DNA of 11,000 nucleotides from Cristatella mucedo. Taxonomy: Eukaryota; Bryozoa; Phylactolaemata; Cristatellidae. Position 1 is the stretch's first letter. Each line of letters begins with the position of its first letter. A model generated the notes under the pieces. It saw nothing but the letters and a program-made list of their open reading frames with translations, was not told the origin of the DNA and did not search any database. The stretch spans positions 334,001-345,000 of the forward strand of contig WPIO01000131.1 of assembly GCA_009760855.2 (NCBI GenBank), read 5' to 3'. The translations under genes were made by a program, and so were the position numbers. Positions 6,660-11,000 of this stretch are shown piece after piece.

Positions 6660-7550
6660 TCCTTTCTGCATGCAGTAAGGCACCAGCATCTAATTGACTA
6701 AGTTAAAAAGAACCAGATGGAACTCTATATTGCATAATGACAATTATGAGAATACTAATAATAGTAGTAGCACCAAAAAATCCTTGTAGTATGGCCACCA
6801 CTGCTGTGGCTATGCATTCGTTCGCGTAATAAGAGGGTTTTCTACGATTCCAGGACACTAAAGTTATGCAAAGCACGTGAAAACACTTACTGACCACCAC
6901 AAAACCAACACATGCTATTGGTGTGTATGCGTAAAGCTTGACATTGTTCTATTAGGATTCTTTATGACCACCCCCTATCTGGCCACGAATAGAGGGGCTA
7001 CCAGCTTCTGCATTGTCTCATCTGCAGTAGCACATATCAAAGAGCCTCAGTACTAATGAAAAGAATGGCTACTGGCATAGGCTGAACACCCGGCCTCAGC
7101 CGCCTGTCGACATTGCTCCAGTATAGTTTTTACAGGGTTCAAATCATGCACCAAACCATGGTTCAAACATGGATTGCTCGACGAGTACTTTACTCGAGTC
7201 ATTGTTGATCAAGAAAAGTGGATTTCAAGGCTCAAACGCTCCGTTTGGGGGTCGGTCCATTTGACAACAAGATCACGGTGCTATGCAAACTGCAAGGCAG
7301 GTGGGAAAATTTCTTTATGAATCCCTACTTGGTGCTGGTGCACACTCATAACTTTTAAAAGCAGAACCAGCTACATACAGTACGGTTGAAATTCTATGAC
7401 AAGGTAGACGGCTTCTGGCATCGACTAAGCCAGGAATGATGGGACAAGGCTGCTGAAAGGCTAGTTTATTAAGGTTAGCTGATTCAATCGGAGAAAATTT
7501 GTTGCCACCCAGGTGCCGATATGAGCAAAGTAGTACTAATAGTAGGTTAG
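6660..7550. other. Gene-free stretch
   Basis: AT-rich with no supported gene. A minus frame at 6900-6703 encodes a hydrophobic segment (ATTIISILIIVIM), but part of this comes from a short (TAA/TAG)-type repeat. A small perfect inverted repeat (CGAGTA-CTT-TACTCG) lies near 7183-7197, and a weak B-box-like GGTTCAAATCA lies at 7136-7146 after TGGCATAGGCTG. Confidence 0.4.
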
Positions 7551-7695
7551 TTGATTTACCAGCTTCATTTATAAATCGACAGAAGAGCCTTCATGGCTGC
7601 TTCAGTGGGCAATGAAGGATCGCCCACTGCAGTACTCAAATCTGGGTCGTGGAGATCGAGCACAATACCCCGGGCTACGACCCAGCTATTTGACT
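7551..7695 (-). mobile_element. tRNA-derived SINE, copy 4 (reverse orientation)
   Basis: Read on the minus strand this has the same block order as the copy at 8464-8640. Near the high-coordinate end, TCGTAGCCCGGGGT is weakly head-like. A degenerate B box (GATTTGAGTACT, 7642-7631) follows, then GCAGTGGGCGATCC. The tail is GCAGCCATGAAGGCTCTTCT (about 7600-7581) and then GTCGATTTATAAATGAAGCTGGTAAATCAA. It abuts the LINE reverse transcriptase remnant, so the first 25 or so codons of the open frame starting at 7612 are SINE, not protein-coding. Confidence 0.5.
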
Positions 7696-7995
7696 TGTAA
7701 CTATCTTAATCAAGCCCCAGGATGCCCAGTGTGCTATCCAGGCTTTCATTTTAATGCAGATGACAAGCAGCTGCACTTGTGCTTTGATTCTACCCTGCCT
7801 TCCAGCACATCAAACCCGCGCACGGCTGATTTTTGCACACCGAGGACGGAAAAATTTCTCATATTGAATGACAATAAAACCCACTTACTCGTTATGGGCA
7901 AAGCTAGTGCTACTCAAATAGTAGAAAACCTAAACCTCAAAATGGGGTCACCAAGCATAACTAGACCTGCATGCAATCTGACTTGTGTCCAATAA
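7690..7995 (+). mobile_element. LINE reverse transcriptase remnant (non-LTR)
   Basis: The open frame contains PGFHFNADDKQLHLCFD, the catalytic palm motif of non-LTR reverse transcriptases (usual form F/Y-x-ADD-x-QL). FLILNDNKTHLLVMGKAS follows at the usual distance (family pattern LN-x-x-KT-x-LL-x-x-G), then LKMGSPSITRPACNLTCV, equivalent to the segment before the RNLGV motif. The Asp pair is intact but the preceding Tyr is Asn. Fingers and upstream palm motifs are missing or out of frame, and downstream sequence is shifted. Style is CR1/L2/Jockey-like; the clade cannot be fixed. Inactive fragment, probably in an intergenic region. Confidence 0.75.
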
Positions 7996-8463
7996 TAATA
8001 ATAATTACAGGCCATTTGTGTGGCACAAAGAGAACCAAGTCTCCACCCAACGGCCTTTCAATACGACAGCTCTCGAGTCAAGTCACTGCTTTCAACTAAA
8101 AAAAAAACACGCGCTTATTTAGACAGAGATGCCACATCCAGTTGGTGCATGCAACTGTGACATTCTGCTTCGACTTCTGCAGCTCACTACTCACAGAGCT
8201 TTCCTCCCTGGCCTGGGCAATAATGTGCTTACAGCTGGTCGAAATTCTGCACCTATGCTTGTCTGTCGTGAACGTTGCAGTTGCACATCATTTCAAGCAG
8301 AATATCGACTTCTAGCTTTTGTAATCCACTTTTAGATCCATTCATTCTGTTGCTCTGGTTACCTATTCGAGCTACTTCCCGATCAGGTCATGGGTCATAG
8401 CAATCACTCATCTGACTCAAGTCTTTCAGCTGTTAGCCGATCTGTTAGAGACCTTGCCATTGG
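7992..8463 (+). mobile_element. Decayed middle part of the same LINE
   Basis: Between the reverse transcriptase motif and the SINE no frame stays open for long. A stretch near 8353-8372 reads LLWLPIRATS, resembling the HWLPI segment of the post-palm region of non-LTR elements. A (TAA)n run sits at 7992-8008 and a poly-A run at about 8098-8107. Assigned to the LINE by position between its two recognisable parts. Confidence 0.4.
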
Positions 8464-8640
8464 TGAGCCGTGATGGCACACTGGGTAAGGCGGTTGCCTT
8501 TCACGACCTCGGTCCTAAGGCCGAGGGTTCGAATCCTGCGGTGGGTGACTCTTTATCATCTCTCTAAGCAGTGGTGGCAACCGTAAAGGCTCTTCTGTCG
8601 CTGAACAAAAGAAGCTGTTAAATAAGCTAGTATTATTTCG
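8464..8640 (+). mobile_element. tRNA-derived SINE, copy 5 (best copy)
   Basis: The A box is TGGCACACTGGG (8474-8485). The B box is GGTTCGAATCC (8526-8536), an exact match to the polymerase III consensus. The head folds like a class II (Leu/Ser) tRNA: an anticodon-type arm (GGTTG at 8492-8496 with CGACC at 8504-8508, seven-base loop) and a long variable-type arm (CCTCGG at 8507-8512 with CCGAGG at 8521-8526). The acceptor ends do not pair well, so this is not a functional tRNA gene. A body (ACTCTTTATCATCTC, GCAGTGGTGGCAACC) and a tail (AAAGGCTCTTCTGTCGCTG, GAAGCTGTTAAATAAGC) follow. It interrupts the LINE coding remnant. No target-site duplication is obvious. Confidence 0.75.
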
Positions 8641-8917
8641 TGTGCTCCCAAAGCCTGACACTCTGCCGATTGATGTCACGACACACTCCTGACTTGACAT
8701 CTAAAAAGAAGCTAAAAACGCACTTGTCCCTAATAGTATTCGCTGGGTATGCATGCATTTTTGTTTGCGTGCTAATGTGGTCCGACAATGTGCATGTTAT
8801 CATTCACTATCCAATTGACATTTACATCCAGATGCTTTCTGTACAGCATGTGTCAAGTACCTAGAAACAGATTAAGTTCTGTTAGGGATATAAATGTCAC
8901 CATTTTATAATTACTAT
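8641..8917 (+). mobile_element. LINE C-terminal end and 3' end, copy B
   Basis: Directly after the SINE the sequence resumes with GCTCCCAAAGCC, like the APKLWNSLP block of non-LTR ORF2 C-termini (here frameshifted, Trp replaced by a stop). LTSKKKLKTHLS follows, the usual last conserved block (FKKxLKTHL). The non-coding end carries GTACCTAGAAACAGATTAAG and then GGATATAAATGTC with an AT-rich tail, also found at 4391-4455. With 7690-7995 it forms one plus-strand element split by the SINE. Confidence 0.65.
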
Positions 8918-8919
8918 AT

Positions 8920-9770
8920 CATGCAAAGGTTCACCTACCTTATGCCCTCCTTCAAATATACGGTCAGATGTCACAACATGGCATTATCTACAACATGACT
9001 GCACCACTGACATAGCCCAGTCGTAAGAATAACGATGTCAGGCTAGAACAGCACCAGTGGTACCTTTAAACCGGCAAGTTTTACTAGAAGGCATGCTGGC
9101 CTTTGTCAAAAATGAGTACCATGGCTTGGGATAATGGGACACGAAAGCAAGCCCATAGAGTCATCAAACCACAACTAAAGCAAGCATGCTCCTTAATGAA
9201 CACAAGTATCAAGCTTACAGACCAAGGAATAAACCCAATCAAGCCAAAGACCTGGGTTTTCACCCAGGCTTTCGATGAAGCCCGGGAAGGATTTTGCTAG
9301 ATAAGCTGCCGGGCAACGAGTAGCACAAAGTAGCAGCACGGAACACGAACGACCGATCACCGACTGCGTTTAGCCAGGTAAGCAAGATCACTTGCCGGCA
9401 AGCTCCAGCAGATCTGCTAGCAGGCTTAATCTCTTAAGTATGAACAAAATCGTCTACGAGTCTTTAAAGTGGCTCATCTTTGCGACCTATGCCAGTATGC
9501 CAAAATTGAGCTGATTTAGAATACCCGCAGGGAGAGAGTGCGGATTTCAAAGAATTTTTCTAGCCACTAAAAATGATCGACTTGCAAGTGCACTATCCAC
9601 CCCAGTTAATATTAATAATCGCAGGATTGTGAATGTGGAAGCAGTCACGCCCAAGCACACACGAGCACCAACGCGATTTCTTAGCACAAACCTAATGCCT
9701 TTTACATGAAGGAGTTCTATTCAACAGGGTGAGAAGCCATTAACTGCTACTCAACAATAAATAAAAAGCC
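8920..9770. other. Stretch without supported gene
   Basis: A 65-codon plus frame (9103-9300, containing ACSLMNTSIKLTDQGINP) has no recognised domain and its end coincides with a tRNA-like hairpin. The rest is AT-rich with no long frame. Probably intergenic. Confidence 0.4.
9251..9286 (+). repeat. tRNA-Glu anticodon-arm-like fragment
   Basis: CCTGGGTTTTCACCCAGG (9251-9268) is a perfect 7-bp hairpin with loop TTTC. Apart from one extra G it equals the anticodon arm of eukaryotic tRNA-Glu (CCTGG-TTTTCAC-CCAGG, anticodon TTC). GCCCGGG follows at 9280-9286, as in the tRNA's T-arm side. No D-arm or B box is present in place, so it is a fragment or chance. The UUUC loop also recalls histone mRNA stem-loops, but the stem lacks their GG...CC base and no histone frame is near. 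Confidence 0.3.
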
Positions 9771-9777
9771 TCGAGAA

Positions 9778-9851
9778 ATGGTCTAGCGGTTCATTTCTTT
9801 TAAGGTAGTTAGCTGCTTTGCACATCATGCCAAAGAGCAGCAAGTTCGACC
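9778..9851 (+). other. tRNA-like A-box/B-box pair
   Basis: ATGGTCTAGCGGTT (9778-9791) is identical to the start of the D-arm of many eukaryotic tRNA-Glu genes and a good polymerase III A box. AGTTCGACC (9843-9851) is a partial B box 64 bases downstream. The sequence between cannot form the D and anticodon arms, though an imperfect inverted repeat (GCTGCTTTG ... CAAAGAGCAGC, 9811-9841) is present. Best read as a degenerate tRNA-derived remnant. Confidence 0.3.
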
Positions 9852-10310
9852 GGCACTGGACCGAGCCGCCGCTGGGTGCTCATCGCCGCCTTTTCTCTTT
9901 CTTTTGTGCCAAAAAGCGGTGACGCGTCTTCGCGTCTTAAGCGATTCGCCGGGGAGAGTGCTTCTCTGCCGCGCGGCGCGCAGCCGCAAGGCCGGCCGAG
10001 TCCCGGCGAGCGCGGCGTACGCGGCTCGCGGGTCACGACCGACAATAAATGGCTGCGACGCGTGCGCGACAGCTTCAGCTGGCGTTTCTTTAATTAAGAT
10101 ACGCGAACGAGCCACTGTTACCTCCGGCTTGGGTTCAAGAAGACGTACCTCGCTCTCGGTGTGCTGAGACGACGCACCGGCGCGGCCGTGAGCACGCGGC
10201 AAGAGGCCAGGGCAGGAGAGCGGCGATAAATGCTTCGGTCGCTGTTGCAAGTGAACTGTGGGAGGGCCCTATGCAGCGCCGGCATCGTTCCGCGGTTTCG
10301 CCGTAGCTAT
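9813..10310. other. CpG-rich island, coding status unclear below 10149
   Basis: Very GC- and CpG-rich, unlike its flanks. Both strands are open for long stretches: a plus frame at 9813-10097 ending TTDNKWLRRVRDSFSWRFFN, and minus frames of up to about 140 codons. An ATG at 9827 starts MPKSSKFDRHWTEPPLGAHR but stops after 31 codons. The island contains the first-exon candidate at 10285-10149 and may be its promoter-proximal region. I cannot decide which, if any, of the other frames is real. Confidence 0.4.
10149..10285 (-). CDS. First exon of a probable mitochondrial protein
   Basis: The ATG at 10285-10283 opens a frame beginning MPALHRALPQFTCNSDRSIY and continuing through ALASCRVLTAAPVRRLSTPR to a strong splice donor (GAG|GTACGT, GT at 10148-10147), in phase 2. 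The peptide is Arg/Ser/Ala-rich with a single acidic residue and ends in RRLSTPRAR, the pattern of mitochondrial matrix presequences (Arg near the cleavage site before Ser/Thr). It sits in a CpG-rich island, as first exons often do. The next exon should lie at lower coordinates, but no convincing phase-2 acceptor and exon was identified, so the mature protein is unknown. A competing frame in the same exon is also open. Confidence 0.42.
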
Positions 10311-10800
10311 TTTCGCTAAGTCACATAGAAAACGTAGAGAATTTTTAAAAATCAAAGAACTCTTCATCTTAAGTAATCGGAAAATGCATGTGCCAACAGT
10401 GACGTACTCATAATATACTGCAGATGAAAGGTCGCACCGTCGCATATCTACGTGCTAGCAACCCCCCCCCACACAATGGTGCCTCTTCTCGCCCCCTCGC
10501 CTGCGCTGCTGCTGCTGCTGGTCTTCGGCAGCGATAGGTCTCTCTGCGGCCGCCCCTTGCCAATAGCCGACTGGTCAGCAGTTCCATAAAAGCACAACTC
10601 AATCCCGCCCGGCCGTGTCTACCGGATGTTTCTATCATCGCTACTTCAATCGCCGCTCTTTGCTGTCACTCGGTTTTGGCTCCGTTCAATTAAATCAATA
10701 TAAATATAATTCATTTGCATAGTGCCCTAAGACGAAGTCTGTTGGCTACCGAATGCGTACCGAAAGCCGCTTTGGCTGCGAGTTCGCTATACAAAACTCT
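10286..10800. other. Upstream region with possible promoter motifs
   Basis: No supported gene. On the minus strand an octamer ATGCAAAT lies at about 10718-10711, followed by TATA-like ATTTATATTG at about 10706-10696. These could drive the 76-codon minus frame at 10638-10408, which is Arg/Ala-rich with a short (CAG)n run (about 10503-10518) and no recognised domain, or a longer 5' leader toward the exon at 10285. A run of nine C lies at 10462-10470. Confidence 0.25.
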
Positions 10801-10808
10801 CCTGCGTA

Positions 10809-11000
10809 ACACCCACATGGTCTTTATGACTTTGTGGAGTTACAGACGGAGATACATTACATTACATTACCTAGCTCCAAGAACTTCGTACTGGGTAACA
10901 TCTCCGGCGGTGGTCTGCTGAAATTCGTGCAGACATGTGCACCGGCAAGATCCCGAAGGCTGTTATTAACATCGCGCTATTGGCTGCATGTCTTCGCAGC
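10809..11000 (+). CDS. Open frame running off the window end (uncertain)
   Basis: After a TAA at 10805-10807 one plus frame stays open to the window edge (about 64 codons). It passes a short ATTAC repeat and then reads SSKNFVLGNISGGGLLKFVQ. An AG (CATTACCTAG, near 10873) could be a splice acceptor opening an exon here. The minus strand is also open over most of this span, so coding status and strand are uncertain. No family recognised. Confidence 0.2.
10854..10870 (+). repeat. (ATTAC)n short tandem repeat
   Basis: About three and a half copies of a five-base unit (TACATTACATTACATTAC). Confidence 0.85.

Noticed and set aside
6703-6900. Minus frame encoding a transmembrane-like segment
   Set aside because: The hydrophobic run is partly a TAA/TAG-type simple repeat, and no start context, splice sites or recognised family support a gene.
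7612-7690. Start of the LINE protein at the first ATG of the 127-codon frame
   Set aside because: This part matches the reverse complement of the SINE body and tail, not reverse transcriptase.
8464-8545. Functional tRNA gene
   Set aside because: Box A and B are good, but the acceptor stem does not pair, the loop lacks T at position 33, and a shared non-tRNA tail follows in several copies, so it is a SINE.
9251-9268. Histone mRNA 3' stem-loop
   Set aside because: The loop is right (TTTC) but the stem lacks the invariant GG...CC base pairs and there is no histone coding sequence upstream.
1-11000. CRISPR array, bacterial operon, phage or insertion sequence
   Set aside because: No regular repeat-spacer pattern, Shine-Dalgarno-led frames, terminal inverted repeats or transposase; the intron and SINE/LINE content points to an animal genome.

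Overview
The window looks like nuclear DNA from an invertebrate animal. There are no bacterial-style operons or ribosome binding sites. Short coding-like segments lie between consensus GT...AG splice sites, and tRNA-derived SINEs, pieces of a non-LTR retrotransposon (LINE) and microsatellites are scattered throughout. GC-rich islands (about 1140-1870, 5620-6480, 9830-10310 and 10490-10630) stand in an AT-rich background and hold nearly all of the exon candidates. A marine-invertebrate, perhaps lophotrochozoan, source is a guess from the style of the repeats and cannot be proved here.

The main gene candidate is on the minus strand. Its 5' part has an ATG exon (6296-6224), an acidic exon (6140-5943) and an AT-hook exon (5797-5693). 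Further down the same strand come another acidic exon (1872-1714) and a second AT-hook exon (1517-1431). Every splice junction can be read in phase 1 and the four internal exons are all multiples of three long, so I read them as one gene for a chromatin-type AT-hook protein. Possible 3' exons end at 1091 or 657. No known family was recognised, and no intermediate exon was found in the roughly 3.8 kb gap, which is largely repeat-derived.

Other coding candidates are weaker. At 321-24 (minus) there is a small secreted-protein-like frame whose start is separated from its signal peptide by a one-base shift. At 10285-10149 (minus) a first exon encodes a mitochondrial presequence-like peptide and ends at a strong donor. 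At 5008-5677 (plus) coding-like sequence runs successively through three frames, as in a decayed gene.

Mobile DNA: at least five copies of one SINE family (365-520, 4655-4800, 6560-6655, 7551-7695 reversed, 8464-8640) share a class II tRNA-like head and a common tail. A LINE reverse transcriptase remnant (7690-7995) and its C-terminal/3' end (8641-8917) flank one of these SINEs. A second copy of the LINE 3' end lies at 4391-4455.

The remaining sequence (1880-4390 apart from small motifs, 6660-7550, 8920-9770, 10290-10800) shows no convincing gene. It holds a cluster of three forkhead-type sites, a set of nuclear-receptor half sites, tRNA-Glu-like fragments and simple repeats.
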